36,783 nt of DNA from Thermoplasmata archaeon (GCA_021817225.1 JAKAVR010000016.1:1-36783), one strand, 5' to 3'; positions 1-8,367 are shown, numbered from the stretch's first letter. Numbers and translations are program-made. The notes: a model not told the origin generated them from the sequence alone.

Positions 1-1020
1 GGCCTGTTTGCCACTGGAAGTGCTGCAGCTGCAGCCACGCAGAACCATACAATAACGGCCATGGTGACGGACAGCACCGGGGCAGCCCTTTCAAATGTTA
101 AAATAGTAATAAGCAACACCACAAACAGTTTGAATAAGCAGACTTTCTCCGGCGGCTATACAAACAGCAGCGGCGTATTCGTCTCCCAGCCTCTGAATGC
201 AGGCAACTACACGGTATCTGCCTCGTATGAGGGCTATGCATCGGACGGCATCAGGAACGTTGCCCTCTTGTCCTCCAATCTCACAGTGAATTTCACCATG
301 ACTCAGCTCAAGGGGAATCTCACAGGTTTCGTGACGACAGGGAAAATACCGGTTGCAAATGCGACTCTTGTCCTGAACGACACGAGGGTTTCATTCAGGA
401 CAAACTCCAGCCCTCCACTCGGCCTGTATGTCTTCGCAGGAATACCGAACGGCACATACATGCTCTCGGCAGGAAAGTCCGGATATGTGAGCTACAGAAC
501 GAATGTGACAATCGCGGCAGGGAGCATGATTTGGCAAAACCTGACGTTAAAACCCACGCTTGGCATTCTGACAGGAACAGTCAATTCAACAACGCAGAAC
601 GGGCCGGACAGTCCGCTCGCTGGTGTCAATGTAACTCTTCAGGGCACGCAGGGGACGCTCCACACGACCACAAACGCACAGGGCATGTACTACTTCACAA
701 ACCTGTCACAGGGAACCTACACAGTCAGTGTGCAGAGCAGCGGATACACCCCGGGCCAGACCACTGTCACAGTCTCGCTGGCCAAAACTTCATACCTCAA
801 TTTCACGCTTATACCACTGACAAGGAACTCGCCCTTCACCATACCTGGCTTCATCGGCAACTTTGACCTGGACCATTCGCTGGTCATTGTTGCGCTGATA
901 ATAGTGATGACGGTGGTAACCGGCTCACTGACACTGCTCAACAAAAGCTATAACTGGAAGGAAGACAGAAGCGCGAATGAAGACGAACATGAAGACGACG
1001 GCAAGAATACACGCCGCTGA
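1..1020 (+). CDS. Surface protein with carboxypeptidase-regulatory-like repeats, 5' truncated
   Basis: The reading frame is open from the first base, so the gene begins upstream; the first internal Met is at base 61. The visible 339 residues hold about three repeats of roughly 80 residues, each like a carboxypeptidase regulatory-like (beta-sandwich) domain. Each has a TGxV or VTDSTG start, a GxYxF core and an NYTVSASYEGY-type end (YTVSV and YMLSA in the others). Many N-x-S/T sequons suggest an N-glycosylated exterior part. Near the C-terminus is one membrane segment (HSLVIVALIIVMTVVTG), followed by a short, highly charged cytosolic tail. The Ala-rich stretch at the window edge could be the end of a signal peptide. 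Probable role: cell-surface adhesion or envelope structure, inferred from architecture only. The exact function is unknown. Confidence 0.75.
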   Translation, partial: GLFATGSAAAAATQNHTITAMVTDSTGAALSNVKIVISNTTNSLNKQTFSGGYTNSSGVFVSQPLNAGNYTVSASYEGYASDGIRNVALLSSNLTVNFTMTQLKGNLTGFVTTGKIPVANATLVLNDTRVSFRTNSSPPLGLYVFAGIPNGTYMLSAGKSGYVSYRTNVTIAAGSMIWQNLTLKPTLGILTGTVNSTTQNGPDSPLAGVNVTLQGTQGTLHTTTNAQGMYYFTNLSQGTYTVSVQSSGYTPGQTTVTVSLAKTSYLNFTLIPLTRNSPFTIPGFIGNFDLDHSLVIVALIIVMTVVTGSLTLLNKSYNWKEDRSANEDEHEDDGKNTRR

Positions 1021-1047
1021 ATGCGAAATACTGGTTGACGGATACCC

Positions 1048-1704
1048 ATGAGCGTAAGACTGGTGCTTTTTGATATGGACGGCGTTCTCGTTGACACGGT
1101 GAGCTCATGGGTTGCTGTTCACAGGCATTTCAAAGTGAGCAATGAGGAAAACACGAGGCGGTTCTTCGAAGGAGAGATTGACGAACTTGAATTCATCAGG
1201 AGCGATGTGGGTCTCTGGAAGTCGAGGAAGAGGGATGTTTCAGTGCATGATCTCAAGGGAATACTCGACGGCATACCGCTCATGAAAGGGGCCAGGGAGA
1301 CTGTGCAGGCGCTAAAGAGAAGGGGCATCAGGACTGCAATAATCAGCGGCGGAATAGATCTGCTGGCGAACAGGGTGAAGAAGGAGACTGGAATCGACAT
1401 TTCAATGGCCAACGGCCTTGGATGCGATGAAAAAGGAACACTTACAGGCGAAGGCATACTCAGGGTGAAGATAGGCGACAAGGGAGAAACTGCCAGAAGC
1501 GTCATGTCTTCGCTTAACATAGGGAGGGATCAATGTGCCTCGGTCGGCGATACGAAGACAGACATACCTCTTTTCAGAAGCACAGGCATTGGAATTGCAT
1601 TCAATCCTGCGCAGAGCGAAGTGGAGGAGGAGGCAGACTACACCGTGAGGGGCAGTGATCTCACAGGCATACTTGACTACATCATAGGAGCGGACCGGCA
1701 ATGA
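1048..1704 (+). CDS. HAD-family hydrolase, phosphoserine-phosphatase-like
   Basis: A 218-residue haloacid dehalogenase fold protein. Motif I is FDMDGVLVDT, with nucleophile Asp9 and acid/base Asp11. Motif II is the Ser in IISGG near residue 100. Motif III is a Lys near residue 140 (VKIGDK). Motif IV is VGDTKTDIPLF near residue 167. The helical cap between motifs I and II and the ending GIAFNP...ADYTVRGSDL resemble archaeal SerB-type phosphatases, so phosphomonoester hydrolysis in the cytosol is likely. The substrate cannot be fixed from sequence. The gene starts 27 nt after the surface protein, and its stop overlaps the next start in an ATGA, so it is probably co-transcribed with the zinc-ribbon gene. 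Other HAD-IB substrates are equally possible. Confidence 0.82.
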   Translation: MSVRLVLFDMDGVLVDTVSSWVAVHRHFKVSNEENTRRFFEGEIDELEFIRSDVGLWKSRKRDVSVHDLKGILDGIPLMKGARETVQALKRRGIRTAIISGGIDLLANRVKKETGIDISMANGLGCDEKGTLTGEGILRVKIGDKGETARSVMSSLNIGRDQCASVGDTKTDIPLFRSTGIGIAFNPAQSEVEEEADYTVRGSDLTGILDYIIGADRQ

Positions 1705-2330
1705 GTTCAATGGAAGACCTTGATGCGGAATGCGCAGTGTGCGGCGAAGTGACTGAGCACTCGATAGTCCACATACAGAAGGGAGTTGGGAGGGATGGGC
1801 TGGAATACACGCTGCGGTGCAACAGCTGCGGACATGTGCAGAAGAAGATGATGGAGGAGGAGAAGCTGATCGAGGCCGGATACGTGCTGAGCGATGAAGG
1901 CGTATCCACGAAAGGAAGGACAAAGCTGTTCGCCGACGAAGTTGTCACTGCAGGTGAGGAGATTTACCTCGGGGACAAGAGGGGAATAGTAACCGCTGTC
2001 GACACAAGGGAGGGGAGGAGAAGGATGGCAAGGGCGGACGAGGTAGTGACCATCTGGGCAAAGTCGCTGGGGAGGAAGCTTGTGAGGGTGTCTGTAAACA
2101 GCGGCTCGAAGACGCTGTCTCTGAAGGTCCAGGCGGAGCCGGAGGAGGAGTTTTCCATCGGCGACATAATAGGTACAGACAAGGGCGATGCCGTCATAAC
2201 GAAGATAAAGACGGAGAGCAGGATGGTTGAGAGGGGAGGGGCGGAAGCCAGGGATATAGTCAGGGTTTACGCAAAAATGATGCGTGAGAACTTCGACAGG
2301 AAGAGCAGGCTCCTCTGGAGCAATGACTGA
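1701..2330 (+). CDS. HVO_0476-type archaeal zinc-ribbon protein
   Basis: 209 residues. The N-terminus carries a four-Cys zinc ribbon: C-x2-C (CAVCG) near residue 11 and C-x2-C (CNSCGH) near residue 40. After it come two beta-rich segments rich in charged residues (TAGEEIYLGDKRGIVTAVDT and EEEFSIGDIIGTDKGDAVITKI), which look like duplicated SH3/OB-like modules. The overall plan matches the archaeal HVO_0476 zinc-finger family, whose function I do not know to be established. The ATG sits in an ATGA overlap with the HAD gene, implying translational coupling. A methyltransferase of the HemK2/Mtq2 type lies two genes downstream; such enzymes use a small zinc-binding partner (Trm112) elsewhere. That link is only a hypothesis here. 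Confidence 0.7.
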   Translation: MSSMEDLDAECAVCGEVTEHSIVHIQKGVGRDGLEYTLRCNSCGHVQKKMMEEEKLIEAGYVLSDEGVSTKGRTKLFADEVVTAGEEIYLGDKRGIVTAVDTREGRRRMARADEVVTIWAKSLGRKLVRVSVNSGSKTLSLKVQAEPEEEFSIGDIIGTDKGDAVITKIKTESRMVERGGAEARDIVRVYAKMMRENFDRKSRLLWSND

Positions 2331-2355
2331 ACGCGGACACTGCGGAGCAGGATGA

Positions 2356-2826
2356 ATGCACTTCAGCACATCCATGACAGCCAGGGGCAGGCCGGGAGAG
2401 CTCTACTCATGGTGGTCAGACTACACCGACGGTGTAATAGACGACAGCAAGTTCACAAAGGTCGAAAGGAGAATCGTATCAAGGGAGGGAAACAGTATTG
2501 TCATGGATGATGTCTTCTCAAGACCGCTCAGGTTTGTCGACAGGGTGGTTGTAACACTCCTGCCCCCTGATGGAATAGAATTCCATTCGGACAGCAGTGT
2601 GTGGAAAGTCGATGGCAGATACAGCTTCATTCAGAAGAACGAACTCACAGAGGCAACAGTGCACGCCGATATCCGGCCGCAGGGGATGTGGAGGTTTGCC
2701 TTTGCACTTCCCTTCGTCAGGATGTGGATAGACCGGGAGTTCAGGGAGGACTTGAAGGGCCATCTCGAGCAGTTTGAAGCGGACAACAGCATGGCCGGAC
2801 CCGGGGGAGGGAACGCAGGGACTTGA
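2356..2826 (+). CDS. SRPBCC/START-like ligand-binding protein
   Basis: 156 residues without signal peptide or membrane segment. The opening (HFSTSMTARGRPGELYSWWSDYTDG), followed by alternating beta strands (RIVSREGNSIVMDD, FVDRVVVTLLPP, YSFIQKN) and a long C-terminal helix (FREDLKGHLEQFEA), is the pattern of SRPBCC helix-grip proteins such as polyketide cyclase/dehydrase-like or Coq10-like proteins. These bind hydrophobic ligands or act as cyclases or chaperones; nothing here identifies the ligand. A GGAG-like ribosome site lies just ahead of the ATG, 25 nt after the zinc-ribbon gene. The stop overlaps the TTG start of the methyltransferase gene (TTGA), so the run is a tight operon. Confidence 0.6.
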   Translation: MHFSTSMTARGRPGELYSWWSDYTDGVIDDSKFTKVERRIVSREGNSIVMDDVFSRPLRFVDRVVVTLLPPDGIEFHSDSSVWKVDGRYSFIQKNELTEATVHADIRPQGMWRFAFALPFVRMWIDREFREDLKGHLEQFEADNSMAGPGGGNAGT

Positions 2827-3401
2827 AAATAGCAGGTGTCCGCATCGACCACTGGGGGAAGGGCAGCTATCCGCCTTCGGAGGACAGCCTTCTGCTCGCC
2901 CAGTCGCTCGGGAAGGGCGGCGGAAGATTCCTTGACGTCGGGACAGGAACAGGGATTGTGGCCATAAAGGCGGCAACACTTGGCTACGACGTTACTGCGA
3001 CCGACATGGATGCAAACGCGCTGTCGGAGGCGTCGATGAACGCGGCCGAAAATGGTGTGAGCCTTGGCCTGGTCCAATGCGATCTCCTCGAATGCATCAA
3101 TTGCACATTCACCCTGATTGCCTTCAATCCGCCTTACCTTCCCGAAGGGGGCATACCGGACAGTCAGCTTGCAGGCGGACCCGAGGGCGTTGAACTCGCG
3201 CTTGAGTTCATGTCGCAGGCGTCGGAGCATCTGGAAAGCGGGGGGGAGGTTCTTGTTGTCCTCAGCTCACTTGGAAACACTGCACTTTTTCTTGGGGAGT
3301 GCGCCATGAAGTGGGATGTGCTGCCGTTCGCAGCCAGAAAAGTGGAATTCGAAACGCTGACTGTCTACAGGGCCAGGCTCAGGCATCCCTTGAAGAAATG
3401 A
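2823..3401 (+). CDS. HemK2/Mtq2-type N5-glutamine methyltransferase
   Basis: 192 residues of a class I SAM-dependent methyltransferase. The SAM loop is FLDVGTGTGIVAIKA (about 37-50), followed by an acidic residue in TATDMDANAL. The catalytic NPPY motif is at residues 102-105; this is the signature of glutamine or adenine N-methyltransferases. The short length and the N-terminal YPPSEDSLLL (compare YEPAEDTFLL in homologues) match the HemK2/Mtq2 subgroup, which methylates the GGQ glutamine of class I release factors in eukaryotes and archaea. The likely target is therefore aRF1. Start is TTG, overlapping the previous stop by 4 nt. The 3' end runs 23 nt into the convergent gatE. Confidence 0.8.
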   Translation: MKIAGVRIDHWGKGSYPPSEDSLLLAQSLGKGGGRFLDVGTGTGIVAIKAATLGYDVTATDMDANALSEASMNAAENGVSLGLVQCDLLECINCTFTLIAFNPPYLPEGGIPDSQLAGGPEGVELALEFMSQASEHLESGGEVLVVLSSLGNTALFLGECAMKWDVLPFAARKVEFETLTVYRARLRHPLKK

Positions 3402-5250
3402 CTCTGCGGACCTCGGATGCAAGCAGAGCGTTGATATCCCTTCCGTCGATTTTGCCGCGCAGCTCCTTCATCGCAATGCCCATCAGCGGACCGACCGATG
3501 CCTCTCCCCTTTCACGGACGAGGTCAGAATGCTCATTGACAATCCTGGCGATTATGCCTGCGGCCTCCTCCCTGGTCATCCCGCCAATTCCAAGTGCGGA
3601 GATGCACTCATCCAGTCCCCTGCCGCGAAGCATGCAGACAAGCAGCCCGGGGACGGCTTCCTTCGCAAAGGCACCGTCCCTGAGCCTGGCCATGACCCCT
3701 TCGAGAACGGACAGGTCCCCGAATGAAGTGCCTGCCTCCCTTTCCGCTTCCGGTATGTTGTTGAGAAGTATTCTTGCAAGCACCGCAGGGTTTCCGTACC
3801 TGCTGCTCAGGTCTGTGAAGAGCTTTCCGTATCCCTCCTCGGCTATCTGGACCGCCTGCTGCCTGTGCAGATTGAATTCCTTCTCAATCTTGACAGCTTG
3901 TTCCTCAAACGGCTCGGGCAGCCCGGAAGCAATGCCCTCAAGCAGCTTCCTGTCGACCCTGATTGGCAGCACATCGGTCTCGGGGTACATCCTGGCCCTT
4001 CCGGGAAGGGGCCTGCTGTATGCTGTGCTGCCGTCCTCCTTTGCATCCCTTGTCTCCTCGGGGACGCCGATTGCAGCCTGCAGGGCCCTCGTCACAACAG
4101 CAGCCATCGCCTCGTCCATCCTCGACAGGGGCGCAGCGCAGAGCACAAACGCATCGCCGCTGCGCGCCCCAAGCTCGTTCGAAACTCTGGTCTTCTCCTC
4201 CTCCGTTACACCGTAAGCGGGCAGCTCATCGGAGTGGAGTATACCGTGTATGCCTATGGCCCTGAGCCTCTGCGCTATCTCTGTCCCGATAACACTCTGC
4301 CCGCCGGAAGAGAGCAGCCCTGCATACCCCGGCAGTATCATGCCGCCTATGATGCTGCCCGCACTGAGAGAGCGGCGAATGACCGTCGACTGTGATGACG
4401 AGAGCAGTGCCGTCATGTCCTTCCAGCCATGCTCTATTGCATGCTTCCTTTCGGCGAGGCGGCCGGAGGCATCGAGCAGCCTTCTCTGCCTGGCTGCCTC
4501 GTTTTCGGCAATAGCAGGCAGCATGTCGAGCTCCTGCACCCCCTTGATCTCCACCCTGGAACCGCCTCTGACTGAAATGTTGAGATCTTCCCTTATCGTT
4601 CCTATTCCCCTCTTGACCTTCCCCGTCGCCCGCAGCAGCATGCCGATCTTCCTTGCCACTGCCTTCAGCATTTCAGGTGAATCGATATCCGGGTCCGTGG
4701 AAATCTCAAGCAGGGGAACGCCAAGCCTGTCCAGCCTGTAGGTGACGGTGTCGCCCTTCCTCTCCATCTTCCTGCATGCATCCTCTTCGCAGCATATGCT
4801 CTGAATGCCGACTCTCCTTCCACCAACATCCAGCCACCCTCCCATCGAAAGAAGGGCTGTCCTCTGGAAGCCGGCCGTGTTCGAGCCGTCGACAACAACC
4901 TTCCTCATGAAATGCACTTCATCCACGGGAGCTGAGTGCAGGAGGAGGGCCATCTCCAGGCCCACCCTGATCGCTTCCATGTTTACTGCATGGGGCGGCT
5001 CTTCATCAAGCTCGACAAGGCAGCTGTTTGGTGTTATCTCATATTCGAACGACTCGTTCTTTGCCGTCTGGAGCCTTGCCGCCTCATCGACCTCACCCAT
5101 TTCCGAAACGGATACGCGCAGTTTTCTGAGAACCAGGCCGCTGACCTGCTCGCTCAGGACCGAGGGGCAGCTGCAGAAGAGTTTCTCCGTCTCAAGCTGC
5201 TGATGTATCTCCAGCCCGGCCTTTATATGTGCAGGCGGATCAGAATTCAT
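3379..5250 (-). CDS. gatE: Glutamyl-tRNA(Gln) amidotransferase subunit E
   Basis: 623 residues from the chosen start (MNSDPPAHIKAGLEIHQQL). GatE is the kinase/tRNA-binding subunit of the archaeal GatDE complex. It phosphorylates Glu on misacylated Glu-tRNA(Gln) and uses ammonia from GatD to form Gln-tRNA(Gln). Visible parts are the GatB/E cradle domain with KAGLEIHQQL and LVELDEEPPH, and the Cys-rich SICCEEDACRK. A GAD-like insertion follows around HGILHSDELPAYG, then a helical C-terminal tail domain. Length is typical. Upstream in-frame Mets at 5271 and 5289 exist, but an AGGAGG ends exactly 10 nt before the ATG at 5250, which decides this start. It overlaps the gatD stop by 11 nt (translational coupling). 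Its 3' end overlaps the convergent methyltransferase gene. Confidence 0.96.
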   Translation of the reverse strand: MNSDPPAHIKAGLEIHQQLETEKLFCSCPSVLSEQVSGLVLRKLRVSVSEMGEVDEAARLQTAKNESFEYEITPNSCLVELDEEPPHAVNMEAIRVGLEMALLLHSAPVDEVHFMRKVVVDGSNTAGFQRTALLSMGGWLDVGGRRVGIQSICCEEDACRKMERKGDTVTYRLDRLGVPLLEISTDPDIDSPEMLKAVARKIGMLLRATGKVKRGIGTIREDLNISVRGGSRVEIKGVQELDMLPAIAENEAARQRRLLDASGRLAERKHAIEHGWKDMTALLSSSQSTVIRRSLSAGSIIGGMILPGYAGLLSSGGQSVIGTEIAQRLRAIGIHGILHSDELPAYGVTEEEKTRVSNELGARSGDAFVLCAAPLSRMDEAMAAVVTRALQAAIGVPEETRDAKEDGSTAYSRPLPGRARMYPETDVLPIRVDRKLLEGIASGLPEPFEEQAVKIEKEFNLHRQQAVQIAEEGYGKLFTDLSSRYGNPAVLARILLNNIPEAEREAGTSFGDLSVLEGVMARLRDGAFAKEAVPGLLVCMLRGRGLDECISALGIGGMTREEAAGIIARIVNEHSDLVRERGEASVGPLMGIAMKELRGKIDGRDINALLASEVRRVISSRDA

Positions 5251-6550
5251 CCAGTCCCGTCCTCCTGTCATTGAATTCTCCCGCTGCATTATTCATCATT
5301 GCCTTCCTGATATCTCCCGGCCTGCTGTGGTGTGCAAGCACATGACGCAGCTTGACATAAGCAACCTCGGGGAGCATGTCCTTGCCGTCAATCACGCCGG
5401 CCTTTATCAGGTCCCTGCCGGTTGCGTACACGTTCAGGTCAACTGAACCGTAAAGGCATTGAGTGGTCACCACAACGGGCACATCCTTAGCTGTCAGTCT
5501 GCCTATTGCATCAACAAGTCCCGAATTGACGTGGCCAAGACCTGTTCCTGCCACAACAACACCCTTCTTGCCGTCAGTCCACTTCAGCAGGTCCCTGGCA
5601 TCCATGTCGGGATAGAATTGCAGCAGGGCAACTTCATTCTCCATCCTGGTGTCTGCCCTGACCCTGCCTGAAGTGCTCTTCCTGTAGTCGGAGAGGAAGT
5701 GTATCTCATCATCCACGAATGCAATCGGTTCGGCATTCACGCTCCTGAATGCATCCCTCCTGCTTGAGTGCATTTTCCTGACCTTTGTGCCCCTGTGGAC
5801 ATGGCATCCCCTGTCCGATGAAGAGGCGTGCATTACAGCAACAACCTCCCCTATGTCGCTCGACGAAGAGACGCGCGCAGCAGACACAAGGTTGAGATAA
5901 CCATCGAAGGACGGGCGATCAGGTGATCGCTGGGCGCCAGCTATGGAGACCGGCCCGCTTAACCGTGGCAGCATGAAGGAAAGGGCTGCCGCGGTATACG
6001 ACAGGGTGTCAGTCCCGTGCGAAACAAGCACTCCACTGTAGCCTTCATTGAGTCTGTCTGCAATCTCTTCTGCAAGAACGCACCACTGCTGGTAGCCTAT
6101 GTTTTCGCTGAAGACGGAGAAAATGTTCCTCCCCTCAAGGCTGCATATTCTCGATATCTCCGGCACGAGTGAGACTATGCCGGCCGCGTCCATTGCGGGG
6201 AATACGCCGCCCGTCCTGTAATCGACAAAACTCGCAATTGTTCCGCCAGTGCCCGCGAATGCAACCCTTCTCAACTCATTCGTCGCAGTATGTTCCGCCC
6301 CTCTCTGTTGTTTTCCGAAGGGACTTGCATCAGCCTTTTTCAGCAGCTCGATCCTGGTCCTGCCCGATGCCTTTACACCGACGTTGTAACCTGAGCCCAG
6401 TTTGATTGTGATTATTCCATGATCGCTGAATTCGTGGTGAGGTATGAGTATTCCTTTCAACTCCCTTTCCCCGGAGGCAACCATGATCTCATCGCCCGGC
6501 TGTATGCCCAGCGAAGCAAGTTTTTTCTGGAGTTCGGAGTCGGCGACCAT
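5240..6550 (-). CDS. gatD: Glutamyl-tRNA(Gln) amidotransferase subunit D
   Basis: 436 residues. GatD is the asparaginase-like subunit that releases ammonia from Asn or Gln for transamidation by GatE. An N-terminal SH3-like domain (GIQPGDEIMVASGERELKG) precedes the L-asparaginase type fold. The first catalytic Thr is in GTGGTIASFVDYRTGG (about 100-115), and the second Thr/Asp pair is in HGTDTLSYTA (about 178-187). Later come GAQRSPDRPSFDG and the C-terminal VVVTTQCLYGSVDLN. Three in-frame starts exist (GTG 6564 region, ATG 6556, ATG 6550). I chose 6550 because a TATA-like GTTTTAAC lies about 26 nt upstream, fitting a leaderless transcript. gatE follows in the same operon with an 11-nt overlap. 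Confidence 0.96.
   Translation of the reverse strand: MVADSELQKKLASLGIQPGDEIMVASGERELKGILIPHHEFSDHGIITIKLGSGYNVGVKASGRTRIELLKKADASPFGKQQRGAEHTATNELRRVAFAGTGGTIASFVDYRTGGVFPAMDAAGIVSLVPEISRICSLEGRNIFSVFSENIGYQQWCVLAEEIADRLNEGYSGVLVSHGTDTLSYTAAALSFMLPRLSGPVSIAGAQRSPDRPSFDGYLNLVSAARVSSSSDIGEVVAVMHASSSDRGCHVHRGTKVRKMHSSRRDAFRSVNAEPIAFVDDEIHFLSDYRKSTSGRVRADTRMENEVALLQFYPDMDARDLLKWTDGKKGVVVAGTGLGHVNSGLVDAIGRLTAKDVPVVVTTQCLYGSVDLNVYATGRDLIKAGVIDGKDMLPEVAYVKLRHVLAHHSRPGDIRKAMMNNAAGEFNDRRTGLDEF
5261..5266 (-). promoter_or_regulatory. Ribosome binding site deciding the gatE start
   Basis: Minus-strand AGGAGG inside the end of gatD. Exactly 10 nt separate it from the ATG at 5250, selecting that start over the two upstream Mets. 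Confidence 0.6.
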
Positions 6551-6571
6551 GATCATTGGAAACACGTCTGC

Positions 6572-6579
6572 GTTAAAAC
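6572..6579 (-). promoter_or_regulatory. TATA-like box for gatD
   Basis: Minus-strand GTTTTAAC, about 26 nt from the ATG at 6550. This fits a leaderless gatDE transcript and is the reason for choosing that start over the upstream GTG and ATG. Confidence 0.4.
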
Positions 6580-6619
6580 ATTTTTCAGTGGGTTCGGGTT
6601 ACACACAGGCGGCCGGAGC

Positions 6620-6627
6620 ATATATAA
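6620..6627 (+). promoter_or_regulatory. TATA box for the YgjP-like peptidase gene
   Basis: ATATATAA inside a GC-richer stretch. The transcript would begin near 6647-6652, after ATG 6641, which argues for ATG 6662 or 6680 as the true start. Confidence 0.5.
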
Positions 6628-6679
6628 TGCGGACTGAGGAATGGGTTCATCCGGCTGCGAGATGGGAAAGGAAACAGTG

Positions 6680-7375
6680 ATGTCGGACTCCCGCGGGGAA
6701 GCAATCGGTTACAGCATTGTGAGGAACACACGTTCCAGTCGCATCAGGATAGCAGTCTACCCCGATGGCAGGGTGGTTGTCCGCTGCCCTCCCGGGGTTG
6801 CACCTGCGAGCGTCGACAGTTTCGTTGAGGAAAACACGGAATGGATAGCAAAGACCCTTTCGAGGATGAAAAGCGAGCCAGCGAGGATTGTCACCCTGCG
6901 TCATGGAGCGTCCATCCCCTTGTTCGGGAAAGACTACACGGTGGTCTTCGATGACGAAGGACCGGCATGCGGACGGATAGAAGGAAGGAATGTGCGCTTC
7001 AACGGGAAGGGCATCGACAGCAAGGCTGCCCTCAGAATGCTGTTCCGGTTCTACGAAACGGAGCTGCAGGCATACCTTCTGGACAGGATAGAAGACATGG
7101 AAAGACTGACCGGCCTGGCGGCCTCCTCCTACAGGGTCAGGGCATACAAGAGCAAATGGGGCAGCTGTTCGCCTGAGGGAGTGGTGAGCTTCAATCTCAA
7201 GCTCGCCGCCTTCCAGTCGGAAGTTGTAGACTACGTCATAATACACGAACTCTGTCATCTCAGGCACAGGAACCATTCAAAAGCGTTCTGGAGACTCGTC
7301 GGAAAGTACATGGGCGATGTGCAGGAAAGGAGGGCGCGGTTGAGGAGAGAGGCGAAAAGCCACGAATTCGTGTGA
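6680..7375 (+). CDS. YgjP-like (DUF45/M48-type) zinc metallopeptidase
   Basis: 231 residues from ATG 6680. The zinc-peptidase motif HELCH is at about 189-193, followed by HRNHSKAFW with the probable third ligand His199. The preceding YKSKWGSCSPEGVVSFNLKLA is diagnostic of the YgjP/DUF45 family, cytosolic M48-like putative proteases. The N-terminal half (SIVRNTRSSRIRIAVYPDGRVVVRCP) is the usual beta-rich part of the family. Substrate unknown. Upstream in-frame ATGs at 6641 and 6662 are possible. The TATA-like box at 6620-6627 predicts a transcript start near 6647-6652, which excludes 6641, and AAGGA precedes 6680. The stop codon directly abuts the stop of the convergent transporter gene. Confidence 0.85.
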   Translation: MSDSRGEAIGYSIVRNTRSSRIRIAVYPDGRVVVRCPPGVAPASVDSFVEENTEWIAKTLSRMKSEPARIVTLRHGASIPLFGKDYTVVFDDEGPACGRIEGRNVRFNGKGIDSKAALRMLFRFYETELQAYLLDRIEDMERLTGLAASSYRVRAYKSKWGSCSPEGVVSFNLKLAAFQSEVVDYVIIHELCHLRHRNHSKAFWRLVGKYMGDVQERRARLRREAKSHEFV

Positions 7376-8239
7376 CTATCTGCTTATCACAACTATTGCA
7401 GTGAAGATGAAGGCGGTTCCAACAAGCTGCATCAGCCCAAACAGCTCGTTGATGAATATGACCGATACAATAATGGCGACCACTGGTTCAAAAAGGGTGA
7501 CAACCGATGATGCCGTGGCACTGAGATGCTGCAGTCCCCAGTACCAGAGGAAGAAAGGCAGAATTGAGCATGCTATCGACAGATACAGGATGGCGCTTAC
7601 AGAAAGAGGATCGCCCCAGATTGCAGTATAACCGTTGCCAAACGCGATTGTGTAGACAAACATGAATGCAGTGCCGTAGACAAAGACGGGCGGGTAGAAC
7701 TCCATTGGCCTGATTTCGGATGAGAGTCTTTTCGTTCCTATGATGTACACAGAAGTGGCAATGGCGGAAAAAAGCATGAGGGCTACACCGAAGTCGGTCG
7801 AACCGACGTTGGATGGGCTCAGGACACCAGACATGAACACAACACCAATCATTCCGAGTCCCGCGGCGGAGTATTTCCTTGCACCGAGCCTTTCATTGAT
7901 TGCAAAGTAGGACATGAGCGGCACTATTATCGGAGTTGTATTGAGGAGGACGGCCGCCTCACCCGCTTCTGTGGCCGTCTGGCCAACATACTGGAAGAAG
8001 AATGAAAGGGAGAACATGAATCCGAGCAGTACGAGATTTCTGTTCAGGAATATCTTCAAATTCATGCGCATTGAGAAGAAAAAGACGAGCAGGATGGAAG
8101 AAGCGATCAGGAACCTGTAGAAGAGGAAAACAGAGGGATTGACATCCGTCAGCCCGACCTTTATGACTGGAAATGATGTTCCCCACAGGGCTGCGGCCAC
8201 CAGTGTCAGGATCACGGCCTTCTGCCTTTTGCGGTCCAT
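7376..8239 (-). CDS. EamA/DMT-superfamily transporter
   Basis: 287 residues with about ten hydrophobic helices in two EamA-like halves. The first half opens VILTLVAAALWGTSFPVIKVGL, and the second holds SAIATSVYIIGTKRL and a conserved-type FEPVVAIIVSVIFINELF near the end. The family exports or exchanges small metabolites such as amino acids across the cytoplasmic membrane; the substrate cannot be read from sequence. A longer TTG start at 8254 is open. The ATG at 8239 lies about 28 nt after a TATA-like TATTTAAC on the same strand, so I favour a leaderless ATG. No partner gene is co-directional; the transporter stands alone, tail to tail with the metallopeptidase. Confidence 0.88.
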   Translation of the reverse strand: MDRKRQKAVILTLVAAALWGTSFPVIKVGLTDVNPSVFLFYRFLIASSILLVFFFSMRMNLKIFLNRNLVLLGFMFSLSFFFQYVGQTATEAGEAAVLLNTTPIIVPLMSYFAINERLGARKYSAAGLGMIGVVFMSGVLSPSNVGSTDFGVALMLFSAIATSVYIIGTKRLSSEIRPMEFYPPVFVYGTAFMFVYTIAFGNGYTAIWGDPLSVSAILYLSIACSILPFFLWYWGLQHLSATASSVVTLFEPVVAIIVSVIFINELFGLMQLVGTAFIFTAIVVISR

Positions 8240-8263
8240 TGACGGCACGTTCAACTTTCGCCG

Positions 8264-8270
8264 TTAAATA
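8264..8270 (-). promoter_or_regulatory. TATA-like box for the EamA transporter gene
   Basis: Minus-strand TATTTAA centred about 28 nt ahead of ATG 8239, supporting a leaderless start there rather than the longer TTG at 8254. Confidence 0.45.
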
Positions 8271-8359
8271 CATGTCCATGCCGGCAAGACTGCCCGCCGG
8301 ATGAGCGTCGAGGGTCCTGCAAATCGTGGGGCAATGGATGCGCGGCACGGCTGTCCTTT

Positions 8360-8367
8360 CTTATATT
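8360..8367 (+). promoter_or_regulatory. TATA-like box for purD
   Basis: CTTATATT predicts transcription from about 8390, leaving a leader of some 55 nt before ATG 8444 and excluding the upstream in-frame Met at 8366. Confidence 0.35.

Noticed and set aside
1707-2375. 222-codon minus-strand frame opposite the zinc-ribbon gene
   Set aside because: His/Pro/Leu-rich shadow of the plus-strand gene, which has ATGA coupling and a proper zinc ribbon.
3299-4216. 305-codon open frame on the plus strand opposite gatE
   Set aside because: Low-complexity Ser/Leu-rich translation, antisense to the well-supported gatE.
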